DNA of 10,914 nt from Deltaproteobacteria bacterium (GTDB lineage: Bacteria; Desulfobacterota; Desulfobacteria; Desulfobacterales; UBA11574): positions 1-10,914 of the forward strand of contig JAFDCA010000191.1 in NCBI GenBank assembly GCA_019313025.1, written 5' to 3'. The position numbers were made by a program, and so were the translations under genes. Below are positions 1 through 7,225 of the stretch, piece after piece (the first letter of the stretch is position 1; every line of letters begins with the position of its first letter). The notes under the pieces were generated by a model. The model had not been told where the DNA came from. It was given only the letters and a program-made list of their open reading frames with translations, and ran no database searches.

Positions 1-2111
1 CCATTTCTGTTCCCAAAGGAAAAGCAGGCCGGTTTTCCAAAACCATGAACAAGTTAATTGACGATCTGAAAAAAGAACTTCCCAAAGCCTTTGAACATGA
101 ATCCTTTCAGCAAAGACAATCTGAAATCCAAAAAAAATATACCGATCAACAAAAAGATATCATTAAAAAACTTGAAGCATCAGCATTACAACACAATATT
201 CAGATTAATAGAACCAAAGCCGGCTACCAAACCATTCCTATCGTAGAAAATAAGACGATCTCACCGGAAGAATTTCTTTCCCTCCCAAAGGAAAAACAAG
301 GGGAAATCGAAGAAAATATCAGCATTGTGCAGTCCGAAATCGATTCCACGATTCGGGATATCAATAAGATTAATCAAGCGATGGGTTCGGAGATTGAAAA
401 ACTGATGCAGGAAATAGCACTCTTTGTTGTAAAACAGCGAATAGATGTTATCAGGGACGAATACAAAGCATGCAAAGATATTTTGATCTATTTAGATGAA
501 GTAGAAACCGACGTTCTTGAAAACGTTCAGGATTTTATTGCTTCCCCCGAATCGAAATCACCTTTAGAAGGTCTGATGTTTCAATCTGCCAAGCCTTCTT
601 TTTTACGTTATCAGGTGAACGTTTTGGTGGATCAAAAAGATTTAAAAGGTGCTCCGGTTATTTTTGAAACAAATCCAACGTATCAAAATGTTTTTGGTCA
701 AATTGAAAAAAGAGCCTATATGGGGACGGTGACCACTGATTTTACCATGGTTCAAGCCGGATCAATTTTAAGGGCCAACGGCGGCTATCTGATCATGGAA
801 ATTGAATCTATTCTCATGAACCCTTTTGTATGGGAAGCACTCAAACGTACACTTCAAAACAAATTGTTGTCCATAGAAGACGTTGCCTCGGGTATGGGAT
901 ACGGCACATCATCCTTGCGTCCGGAACCGATTCCTATGGAAGTCAAAGTTATTTTATTGGGTAGTTATCGCCTTTTTCATTTGCTCCAAAATTATGATTC
1001 AAAATTTAATAAAATATTCAAAGTAAGAGCAGATTTTGATCATGAAGTCATAAAAAATGATGACACCATTCAAAAATATGCACGTTTTATCTCCAGAGTA
1101 TGCAAGGAAGAGGAACTTCTTCCCTTAACCCCAAAAGGAGTCGCTGCCATCGTAGAATATGGCGAAAAATATATCTCCAACAAACATAAACTTTCCATTC
1201 GTTTTGGACCTATTATGGGAATTTTAATTGAAGCAGACTATTGGGCCCGAAAACGGAATGCCAAGCAGGTGAGTGACAAAGATGTCATTCGTGCATTTAC
1301 TGAACACAGATTTCGTTATAATCTTTACGAAGAAAAAATTCATGAATCCTATGTAGATGATACGATTATGATTGATGTTGAAGGTGATGAAATCGGCCAG
1401 GTGAACGCCCTCGCAGTCTATCAAATCGGCGATATTTCATTTGGACGCCCTTCTCGTATCACGGCTGAAACCTACATGGGCAAACAAGGTGTCGTCAATA
1501 TCGAACGCGAAGCAAAACTCAGTGGAAAAACCCATGACAAAGGCGTTTTGATCCTTTCCGGTTATTTAGGCCGAACCTTTGCTCAAAACTATCCTCTGAA
1601 TTTATCCATTAGCATTACGTTCGAGCAAAGTTACAGCGGAATCGACGGGGACAGTGCTTCATCCACAGAACTGTATGCCATTATTTCGAGCCTTTCCGGT
1701 ATCCCAATCCATCAAGGAATAGCAGTAACCGGTTCTGTGAATCAAAAAGGAAAAATTCAGGCCATTGGTGGTGTGAATCAAAAAATTGAAGGTTTTTTCG
1801 ATGTTTGCAAAGCAAAAGGATTTACCGGCAAACAAGGGGTTCTCATCCCCAAGGCCAATGTTAAAAACCTGATGCTTAAAAAAGAGGTCATCGACGCTGT
1901 GAAGAACAAAAATTTTCACATCTATCAGGTTTCAACGGTCGAAGAAGGTATAGAGATATTGACCGGCGTTCCGGCAGGAGTGCCGGATGAAAAGTTTGAA
2001 TACTCTTTCGATACCATTTATGGAAAAGTACAAGCCAAACTCAAAGGATATTTAGAACGTTCATATAAGCTGAAGAAAGAGTTTGAGGAACAAAACAATA
2101 CGAACGACTAG
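1..2111 (+). CDS. Lon-like ATP-dependent protease (S16 family), 5'-truncated by window edge
   Basis: Serine protease of the Lon type fused to an AAA+ ATPase; family members unfold and degrade cytosolic proteins. The frame is open to the left edge. Codons from position 3 read ISVPKGKAGRFSKT before the Met at 45, which matches the conserved P-x-GKG-type stretch that normally lies inside this family, and no ribosome binding site precedes that Met, so the true start is upstream. Numbering from Met 45: residues 1-160 are rich in charged helical, probably coiled-coil, sequence; GGYLIME (246-252) is Walker B-like; the protease domain is near 440-640, with catalytic Ser537 in DGDSAS and Lys580 in GGVNQK. 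The Ser-Lys distance of 43 residues equals Ser679-Lys722 of E. coli Lon. Walker A is not visible and should lie in the missing N-terminal part, about 100 residues if the usual length near 800 holds. It is first in a tight plus-strand gene group. Family call is firm; substrates are unknown. Confidence 0.93.
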   Translation, partial: ISVPKGKAGRFSKTMNKLIDDLKKELPKAFEHESFQQRQSEIQKKYTDQQKDIIKKLEASALQHNIQINRTKAGYQTIPIVENKTISPEEFLSLPKEKQGEIEENISIVQSEIDSTIRDINKINQAMGSEIEKLMQEIALFVVKQRIDVIRDEYKACKDILIYLDEVETDVLENVQDFIASPESKSPLEGLMFQSAKPSFLRYQVNVLVDQKDLKGAPVIFETNPTYQNVFGQIEKRAYMGTVTTDFTMVQAGSILRANGGYLIMEIESILMNPFVWEALKRTLQNKLLSIEDVASGMGYGTSSLRPEPIPMEVKVILLGSYRLFHLLQNYDSKFNKIFKVRADFDHEVIKNDDTIQKYARFISRVCKEEELLPLTPKGVAAIVEYGEKYISNKHKLSIRFGPIMGILIEADYWARKRNAKQVSDKDVIRAFTEHRFRYNLYEEKIHESYVDDTIMIDVEGDEIGQVNALAVYQIGDISFGRPSRITAETYMGKQGVVNIEREAKLSGKTHDKGVLILSGYLGRTFAQNYPLNLSISITFEQSYSGIDGDSASSTELYAIISSLSGIPIHQGIAVTGSVNQKGKIQAIGGVNQKIEGFFDVCKAKGFTGKQGVLIPKANVKNLMLKKEVIDAVKNKNFHIYQVSTVEEGIEILTGVPAGVPDEKFEYSFDTIYGKVQAKLKGYLERSYKLKKEFEEQNNTND

Positions 2112-2137
2112 TTTGCTTTGTTAAGGAATTAATTGTC

Positions 2138-2689
2138 ATGAAGATTATCACTACCTCCATAAAAGGAATTCTCATTATAGAGCCCAAAATCTTTGAGGAC
2201 AAGCGCGGTTATTTTATGGAAACCTACAATCAGAACAGATATAATGAATTCGGAATCAACAAAACATTTGTTCAGGATAACCTATCTTATTCTCTGAAAA
2301 ACACTTTGAGAGGCCTTCACTTTCAGATCAAACATCCCCAGGCCAAGCTGATTCAAGTCGTCTCCGGCGAAATCTTCGATGTTGCCGTTGATCTCCGGCC
2401 CGGTTCCGCTACTTTTGGAGAATGGACTGGGATTTATCTATCCGATGAGAACAAACGGCAGGTGTTTATACCGGAGGGTTTTGCCCACGGCTTCTGCGTC
2501 CTGAGTGAGTTTGCGCTCTTTTGCTACAAATGCTCAGATTTTTATGCGCCGGATCATGAAGGCGGTATTCTCTGGTCAGATCCTGATATCGGTATCGAAT
2601 GGCCGGTTGAAACCCCGATTATTTCAGATAAAGACAAACAATATCAAAAACTTTCTGATCTAACTTCCGAACAATTTCCATCTTTTTAA
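2138..2689 (+). CDS. rfbC: dTDP-4-dehydrorhamnose 3,5-epimerase (RmlC/RfbC family)
   Basis: Cytosolic cupin enzyme that epimerises C3 and C5 of dTDP-4-keto-6-deoxyglucose, the third step to dTDP-L-rhamnose for cell-surface polysaccharide. The 183 residues match the usual family length. Visible family motifs are FEDKRGYF (19-26), QDNLS (46-50), RGLHFQ (58-63) with catalytic His61, the KLIQVVSGEIFDVAVDLR strand pair (70-87), IPEGFAHGF (111-119), tyrosines 130 and 136 in the region of the catalytic Tyr, and GILWSDPDIGIEWP (143-156), followed by Asp166 in the conserved C-terminal position. AAGGA at 2123-2127 lies 10 nt before the ATG. It follows the protease gene by 26 nt and precedes the U32 gene by 1 nt. 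The partner genes rfbA, rfbB and rfbD are absent here, so it is a solo copy. A related 3,5-epimerase acting on another dTDP-sugar cannot be excluded. Confidence 0.93.
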   Translation: MKIITTSIKGILIIEPKIFEDKRGYFMETYNQNRYNEFGINKTFVQDNLSYSLKNTLRGLHFQIKHPQAKLIQVVSGEIFDVAVDLRPGSATFGEWTGIYLSDENKRQVFIPEGFAHGFCVLSEFALFCYKCSDFYAPDHEGGILWSDPDIGIEWPVETPIISDKDKQYQKLSDLTSEQFPSF

Positions 2690-2690
2690 T

Positions 2691-3917
2691 ATGAAAAAAA
2701 TACCCGGACAAGTAGAACTCCTTGCACCGGCAGGTAATTTTGAAAAACTCGAAATTGCCATACATTATGGTGCCAATGCGGTTTATTTGGCCGGCAAAAA
2801 ATTCAGTCTTAGAAACTTTTCTCAAAATTTTACTCTTGATGAACTTCAACATGCTGCCCTTTATGCTCGAAAACACCATGTAAAAGTCTATGTGGCTTGT
2901 AATGTATATCCAAAAAATAACGAACAAAAATCGATTGAGGATTATCTTCATTCACTCGGGAAAATCGGAATAGATGCACTCATCATAGCAGATCCGGGAA
3001 TATTGATGACAGCATCCAAAATCATACCCCAAATCCCCATCCATTTAAGTACCCAAGCCAATACAACTAATTTTAAAAGTGCCCTTTTCTGGCAAAAACT
3101 TGGCATTAAACGAGTAAATCTAGCAAGAGAGTTGTCCCTAAAAGAGATCAAGGAGGTCGCTCTTCACTGTGATCTTGAAATTGAAACTTTTGTTCACGGC
3201 GCCATGTGCATCGCATATTCCGGGCGATGCCTTCTAAGCAGCTATATGGCAAACCGTAATAGTAATCGGGGAATGTGCACTCAATCTTGCAGATGGAAGT
3301 ATGCCGTGGTGGAACAGTTCAGACCCGGCCAATATATGCCCATCGCTGAAGATGATCATGGGAGCTACATGTTCAGCTCAAAAGATCTGTGCATGATTGA
3401 ACATATTCCTGAACTTATAAAATCGGGCGTCGTTTCACTGAAAATTGAAGGACGAATGCGGAGCATCAACTACTTGGCATCGACCGTTAAAATGTATCGT
3501 GAAGCCATTGATGCTTATTATGAAAATCCGGAAGAATATATGGCCCAAAAAGAATGGTTTTATGAACTCAAAGCCGTGAGTAACAGAAGTTATTCAACCG
3601 GATTCTATTTCGAGAATCCCCACCAGATATTGCAGGCCTATGAAAATTTAAGAAATAGCGGACAACAATTTATTGGAAAGGTCATCGGCACTTCAAAGAA
3701 ATATGGTATTAAGATCGATGTGCGAAACAAGATTTCTAAAGGCGATACCATTCAGATATTTAGTAGGAAAGGTCCTGTTAAAAATGGCCGGATTAATACC
3801 ATAATCGATGAACGCGGTCAGCCCCTGGCTTATGCCCAGCCTGGTAGTATGGTTTTTGTTGCAATGGATCATGCATGTTTTCCCAACGATCTTATCAGAA
3901 TGGATGATAAATATTAA
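2691..3917 (+). CDS. U32 family protein, TrhP/YegQ-type tRNA hydroxylation enzyme
   Basis: The 408 residues match the U32 (collagenase-like) family. Its E. coli member YegQ, now TrhP, is needed for 5-hydroxyuridine at the wobble base of some tRNAs; a close relative, RlhA, hydroxylates 23S rRNA. The opening VELLAPAGNFEKLEIAIHYG (8-27) and the family signature ETFVHGAMCIAYSGRCLLS (165-183) are clear. Cys173, Cys180, Cys196 and Cys200 (the last two in RGMCTQSC) form the four-cysteine set expected to hold an iron-sulfur cluster. KIEGRMRS in the middle third and the beta-rich C-terminal domain from about residue 320 also fit. The ATG comes one base after the rfbC stop (TAATATG) and has no clear ribosome binding site, which suggests translational coupling. 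The older label 'peptidase' is probably misleading. Assignment to TrhP rather than another U32 branch rests on size and layout and is less certain than the family. Confidence 0.88.
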   Translation: MKKIPGQVELLAPAGNFEKLEIAIHYGANAVYLAGKKFSLRNFSQNFTLDELQHAALYARKHHVKVYVACNVYPKNNEQKSIEDYLHSLGKIGIDALIIADPGILMTASKIIPQIPIHLSTQANTTNFKSALFWQKLGIKRVNLARELSLKEIKEVALHCDLEIETFVHGAMCIAYSGRCLLSSYMANRNSNRGMCTQSCRWKYAVVEQFRPGQYMPIAEDDHGSYMFSSKDLCMIEHIPELIKSGVVSLKIEGRMRSINYLASTVKMYREAIDAYYENPEEYMAQKEWFYELKAVSNRSYSTGFYFENPHQILQAYENLRNSGQQFIGKVIGTSKKYGIKIDVRNKISKGDTIQIFSRKGPVKNGRINTIIDERGQPLAYAQPGSMVFVAMDHACFPNDLIRMDDKY

Positions 3918-3944
3918 TGGTGAGAAACTTTAAAAGGGAGTAAA

Positions 3945-4460
3945 ATGAAGGGTTATATTCAGGTGTATACCGGAAATGGAAAAGGAAAAACCACAGCAGC
4001 ATTAGGTCTGGCAATACGAGCTGCCGGTGCGGGTCTTAAGGTTTTTATCGCCCAGTTTATTAAGATGGGTGAATATAGTGAAATAAAAGCCCTGAAAAGG
4101 TTCGATGATTTGATTACGGTGGAACAGTTCGGAAGTGGCCGTTTTATAAAAGGCAAGCCGTCTGTCTCGGACATCGAAGCCGCACAAAAGGGTGTAGAAA
4201 AAATCAAAACGGTCTTTACGTCAGGCCAACACAATGTGGTTATCATGGAAGAAGCAAACGTTGCTGCAGGTCTCGGGCTTCTGTCCCTAAAGGAGATACT
4301 GGAAATTATGGCTGAAAAACCCAAGGAAGTTGAACTTGTCATAACAGGACGGGGTGCGGATTCCCAGATCATTGAAAAAGCTGACCTGGTAACCGAAATG
4401 AAGGAGGTTAAGCATTATTTTCAAAAGGGTGTCAAGGCTAGAATCGGAATAGAAAAGTAA
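3945..4460 (+). CDS. cobO: cob(I)yrinic acid a,c-diamide adenosyltransferase (CobO/BtuR/CobA type)
   Basis: Transfers the adenosyl group of ATP to the cobalt of a reduced corrinoid, giving adenosylcobalamin or its precursors, in the cytosol. At 171 residues it is a short form without the roughly 20-residue N-terminal arm of E. coli BtuR. The P-loop TGNGKGKTT is at 9-17, and this family uses it in an unusual nucleotide orientation. VVIMEEANVAAGLGLLSLKE (98-117) aligns with the usual LDEIN-type Walker B, with Glu102 where Asp is usual. ELVITGRGA (130-138) and the C-terminal KHYFQKGVKARIGIE (156-170) are further family marks. GGGAG-like GGGAG sequence at 3936-3940 precedes the ATG by 4 nt. It is last in the plus-strand group, 27 nt after the U32 gene, and converges on a small His-rich gene 16 nt away. 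No other cobalamin genes are visible, so salvage or de novo use cannot be told. Confidence 0.92.
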   Translation: MKGYIQVYTGNGKGKTTAALGLAIRAAGAGLKVFIAQFIKMGEYSEIKALKRFDDLITVEQFGSGRFIKGKPSVSDIEAAQKGVEKIKTVFTSGQHNVVIMEEANVAAGLGLLSLKEILEIMAEKPKEVELVITGRGADSQIIEKADLVTEMKEVKHYFQKGVKARIGIEK

Positions 4461-4476
4461 TCTCTATTTCCTCTTT

Positions 4477-4722
4477 TCAACCCTCATCTAAGAGCTTTAT
4501 AGCCGATTTAAACTTTTTGCTAATCGACAAGGTCATTTCAGCCGCATCTTCCAGCAATAAAGCAGCCTTGCCCTTGTTTTTCTCTTTTGCTTTTTGAGCC
4601 CAATCTCTGTATGTTTGAGCATGATCGTTATTGTGCTTTATCCAGTGTTCAAGTAATTTAACCATTTTTTCATCAAAGGACAAAGCACTCTGTATCTCTT
4701 GGTTATGGTGCTGATGGGTCAT
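4477..4722 (-). CDS. Small His-rich-start helical protein, function unknown
   Basis: An 81-residue protein that starts MTHQHHNQ and then is almost wholly amphipathic helix: FDEKMVKLLEHWIKHNNDHA (16-35), then a Lys/Glu-rich helix ending near 56, and AALLLEDAAEMTLSISKKFK (53-72). There is no membrane segment or signal peptide. The start is well supported by AAGGGGA at 4730-4736 with a 7-nt spacer. From memory, similar small helical proteins with a conserved LLEHWIKHN stretch occur beside corrinoid or metal-transport genes in anaerobes (a DUF8180-like group); I could not check this. The N-terminal histidines and His27, His30 and His34 could bind metal, and the convergent partner is cobO, so a role in cobalt or corrinoid handling is possible but is inference only. 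It is transcribed away from the 150-bp region shared with the penicillin-binding protein gene. Confidence 0.78.
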   Translation of the reverse strand: MTHQHHNQEIQSALSFDEKMVKLLEHWIKHNNDHAQTYRDWAQKAKEKNKGKAALLLEDAAEMTLSISKKFKSAIKLLDEG

Positions 4723-4872
4723 TGATACATCCCCTTATAATTTGAACACACTTTTGCCTCAAAATATTTTCCTGGCAAGCTGTGCTTTAATGGAGTTCCT
4801 AAAATTAAGAATGCAAACATTCAGTTTGTTATTTACTGTCAAAAGATATAACCGTCAAGATATATAAATTAT
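4723..4872. promoter_or_regulatory. Divergent intergenic region with candidate promoters
   Basis: This 150-bp AT-rich gap must carry the promoters for the small His-rich gene (minus) and the penicillin-binding protein gene (plus). For the plus gene, TTGAAC (4742-4747) and TATTTT (4765-4770) are 17 bp apart. For the minus gene, reverse-strand TTGACG (4853-4858) and TAAATA (4830-4835) are also 17 bp apart, which would give a leader of about 100 nt. Both pairs match consensus only in part, and in such AT-rich DNA matches of this kind can be chance. I see no clear operator palindrome. Confidence 0.3.
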
Positions 4873-6843
4873 ATGAGAAAAGCAGGGTTTCTTTTCGATA
4901 AAAAAAATATTGGGATTTTTCTTCTTTTTCTCTTTGGAATCATTTTCGGATGTATGGTGGGTTTTTTTTTCGCCCTGACCAAAGATCTTCCACAAATTCG
5001 AAATCTTGAATCTTTCAAGCCGTCTTCCATTACACGAATTTATTCCGCGGATGACGTGCTCCTTGCCGAATTCTTTTTAGAAAAAAGGGATCCCGTGCCG
5101 ATAGGAATTATTCCCGAGAACCTCAAAAAGGCCTTAATTGTTACTGAAGACAGACGTTTTTATCAGCATAGCGGCATTGATCTGAAAGGAATCTTAAGGG
5201 CCATCTTTCGAGATATTAAAGCAGCCAAATTTGTCGAAGGAGCCAGTACCATCACCCAGCAACTCTCCAAAACACTTTTTTTAGAACCGCGTAAAACTTT
5301 ATTGCGAAAAGCAAAAGAAGCCTTCCTCTCTTTTCAAATAGAGCGTCGATATACAAAAGATGAAATCATGGAACTTTACCTTAATCAGGTATACTTTGGC
5401 AGCGGCGCATATGGTGTGGAATCGGCGGCCCGAATGTTTTTTGGCAAAACTGTACGTGATTTAAATCTTGCTGAATGTGCCCTTCTGGCCGGTCTCCCAA
5501 AGTCGCCTTCGCGATACTCTCCGTTAATTGATAAAGATCTTGCGTTTAAAAGAAGAAATATTGTTTTAAAACAAATGAAAGATACAGGAGTTATTAGCCA
5601 GGCTCTTTTTGATATGACAAAAGTAGCACCTTTGCATCTCGCGGAACAAAACAAAAACAGTGTCAAAGCACCTTATTTTATTGAGTTTATTAAATATTTT
5701 CTTGAAAACACCATTGGTTCGTCAAGGCTTTATAAAGGCGGTCTTACCGTTGTTACAACACTCTACTTTAAGTTACAAAAGGCTGCGGAACTTGCTGTTG
5801 AAAAAGGACTGTCTGCTCTCGAACATAGGATGAAACAACAATATTTAAAGAACCCTGATCCCCAATGCGCACTCGTTTCTTTGGATGTTCAATCGGGTGG
5901 AATTCTTGCTATGATCGGCGGAAGGGATTTCTCAAAAACCCCTTTTAACCGGGCAACGATTTCCAGAAGACAACCTGGATCTGCATTTAAACCTATTGTT
6001 TATGCTTATGCTATCGAACAGGGTTTCTCACAAAGCAACGTGATTCTCGATGCACCGGTGGCGTTTAAAATTGGGAATCGAAAAAAAGCGTGGCAACCGA
6101 AAAATTTTTCCGAAGATTACAAAGGTGAAATGACCCTAAGAACAGCACTGGCGCTTTCTAAAAATATTCCTGCAGTAAGGCTCATCGAGATGTTGGGGCC
6201 CTCTTCAGTGGCCAGATTTGCCCATACCCTGGGCATTGAATCTGCACTGTACCCGAATCTTTCCCTGGCACTTGGCACTTCGGCAGTTAAATTGATTAAT
6301 TTGACAGCAGCATATACGGTTTTTCCGAATAAAGGACTACTCATTGAGCCTTACGGAGTCATGGAGGTCGTTGATGGAAACGGACGACTGGTATGGCGAG
6401 TAAAACCTCAAAAAAAGGCCGTCATTTCCAGAGAAAGTGCGGCTGTGATCACCGACATGCTCCGCAGCGTCGTTCAAGAAGGCACGGGCAAAAAAGCAAT
6501 GGTAATTCAGCGCCCTATCGCCGGAAAAACAGGTACCACCAACGAATTCAAAGATGCGCTTTTTATCGGTTTTTCACCATCGATTACCACCGGCGTATGG
6601 GTGGGACAAGATAAATTTACGACCATCGGAAAAGGAGAAACAGGGGCAAGAGCAGCGCTGCCAATTTGGATCGAATTCATGAACAAAGCCTTGCGTGACA
6701 GACCCATTCAATATTTTGATATTCCAGATGGTGTCGTTAAAATGGACATCGATCCTTCAACCGGCCTTCTTGCACCGGACAACTCTCCAAACGCTGTTAA
6801 AGCACTTTTCAAGAAAGGAACAGAACCGAAATCATCACTGTAA
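4873..6843 (+). CDS. Penicillin-binding protein 1A family (bifunctional glycosyltransferase/transpeptidase)
   Basis: Class A PBP that polymerises lipid II into glycan strands and cross-links their peptides on the outer face of the inner membrane. Order of parts in the 656 residues: a short cytosolic start, one signal-anchor helix at about 13-36, and a GT51 domain at about 60-230 with catalytic Glu92 in VTEDRRFYQHSGID, GASTITQQLSK (123-133) and ELYLNQVYFG (167-176). The transpeptidase domain is at about 330-610, with nucleophile Ser370 and Lys373 in the SxxK motif (PGSAFKP), SKN at 429-431 and KTG at 552-554. All catalytic motifs are intact. The C-terminus ends soon after the domain (KGTEPKSSL), so it is shorter than E. 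coli PBP1A and lacks the OB-like insert between domains. No clear ribosome binding site precedes the ATG, but no alternative start is close by. The gene stands alone, with a divergent neighbour upstream and a palindromic element downstream. Confidence 0.96.
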   Translation: MRKAGFLFDKKNIGIFLLFLFGIIFGCMVGFFFALTKDLPQIRNLESFKPSSITRIYSADDVLLAEFFLEKRDPVPIGIIPENLKKALIVTEDRRFYQHSGIDLKGILRAIFRDIKAAKFVEGASTITQQLSKTLFLEPRKTLLRKAKEAFLSFQIERRYTKDEIMELYLNQVYFGSGAYGVESAARMFFGKTVRDLNLAECALLAGLPKSPSRYSPLIDKDLAFKRRNIVLKQMKDTGVISQALFDMTKVAPLHLAEQNKNSVKAPYFIEFIKYFLENTIGSSRLYKGGLTVVTTLYFKLQKAAELAVEKGLSALEHRMKQQYLKNPDPQCALVSLDVQSGGILAMIGGRDFSKTPFNRATISRRQPGSAFKPIVYAYAIEQGFSQSNVILDAPVAFKIGNRKKAWQPKNFSEDYKGEMTLRTALALSKNIPAVRLIEMLGPSSVARFAHTLGIESALYPNLSLALGTSAVKLINLTAAYTVFPNKGLLIEPYGVMEVVDGNGRLVWRVKPQKKAVISRESAAVITDMLRSVVQEGTGKKAMVIQRPIAGKTGTTNEFKDALFIGFSPSITTGVWVGQDKFTTIGKGETGARAALPIWIEFMNKALRDRPIQYFDIPDGVVKMDIDPSTGLLAPDNSPNAVKALFKKGTEPKSSL

Positions 6844-6905
6844 AATAACTCATGGCTGTTGACTTTCCATCATGGGTAAAATAAATAATTTGGTAACAGT
6901 TTAGC
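6844..6905. other. Short gap after the PBP gene, no gene seen
   Basis: About 60 bp of AT-rich sequence between the PBP stop codon and the left arm of the palindromic element. I see no stem followed by a T-run, so no ordinary intrinsic terminator for the PBP transcript. The element that follows may take that role. Confidence 0.4.
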
Positions 6906-7210
6906 CTTTTTAAAACATTACCGCTTCAGATATAATTAAATTTTTGCTAAAAGACCACGCCAAAGGCGGATAAACCCGTCCAGAGGCCGGCAAACCTCGT
7001 GAATTAGGGCTTGTAAATGAAAGAACCTGCCCAGGGGACTATTAATAAAGGTTTCTGCTTTAACAAGGGCTTTCATCCATAACGTTAAATTGCCAATGGT
7101 TCTTTCAAAACGACCCCTAATTCACTCGGACAGCTTCCAGCCAAAAATTTAATCATACCTGAAACGCTTCTGAAACGAATCGATCAAAGAAGTGGCAATG
7201 TTTTCAAAAG
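6906..7210. repeat. Long imperfect palindromic element with three nested arm pairs (MITE-like or structured RNA)
   Basis: Most of the 370-bp non-coding gap is one large inverted structure. The outer arms 6906-6927 and 7189-7210 agree at 19 of 22 positions when one is reverse-complemented. The next arms run 6922-6946 and 7142-7166; their core ATTAAATTTTTG (6935-6946) against 7142-7153 is perfect over 12 bp and the match continues outward with a few mismatches. The inner arms are 6999-7027 and 7098-7125, with perfect blocks 6999-7009/7115-7125 (11 bp) and 7018-7027/7098-7107 (10 bp). The left half also holds a small hairpin, CGCC-AAA-GGCG (6958-6968). The right half holds an extra stretch (7167-7188) beside a near-duplicate GAAACG. 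No transposase, useful open frame or clear target-site duplication is visible. It could be a mobile non-autonomous element, a transcript-processing structure, or a structured RNA. Confidence 0.7.
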
Positions 7211-7225
7211 ATAATGAGGATGACG

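Noticed and set aside
3959..4372. A 137-codon open frame on the minus strand opposite cobO
   Set aside because: It lies wholly within a well-supported gene with clear family motifs. Its composition (many Ser/Pro/Ala) is typical of a shadow frame, and no ribosome binding site or family match is seen.
4461..4476. A bidirectional terminator between cobO and the convergent small gene
   Set aside because: The 16-nt gap is pyrimidine-rich and forms no stem that I can see.
6958..6968. Hairpin CGCC-AAA-GGCG as an intrinsic terminator for the PBP gene
   Set aside because: The stem has only 4 bp and is not followed by a T-run on either strand. It is described only as part of the palindromic element.
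6844..7213. A tRNA, riboswitch or CRISPR array in the large intergenic gap
   Set aside because: No cloverleaf with a T-arm consensus, no repeated spacer-repeat units and no riboswitch core that I recognise; the gap is explained by inverted arms.
7214..7225. Upstream in-frame ATGs (7214 and 7220) as the acetyltransferase start
   Set aside because: GAGGA at 7216-7220 is ideally placed for the ATG at 7226, and family proteins usually begin at the equivalent MIRKA. The longer forms cannot be fully excluded.
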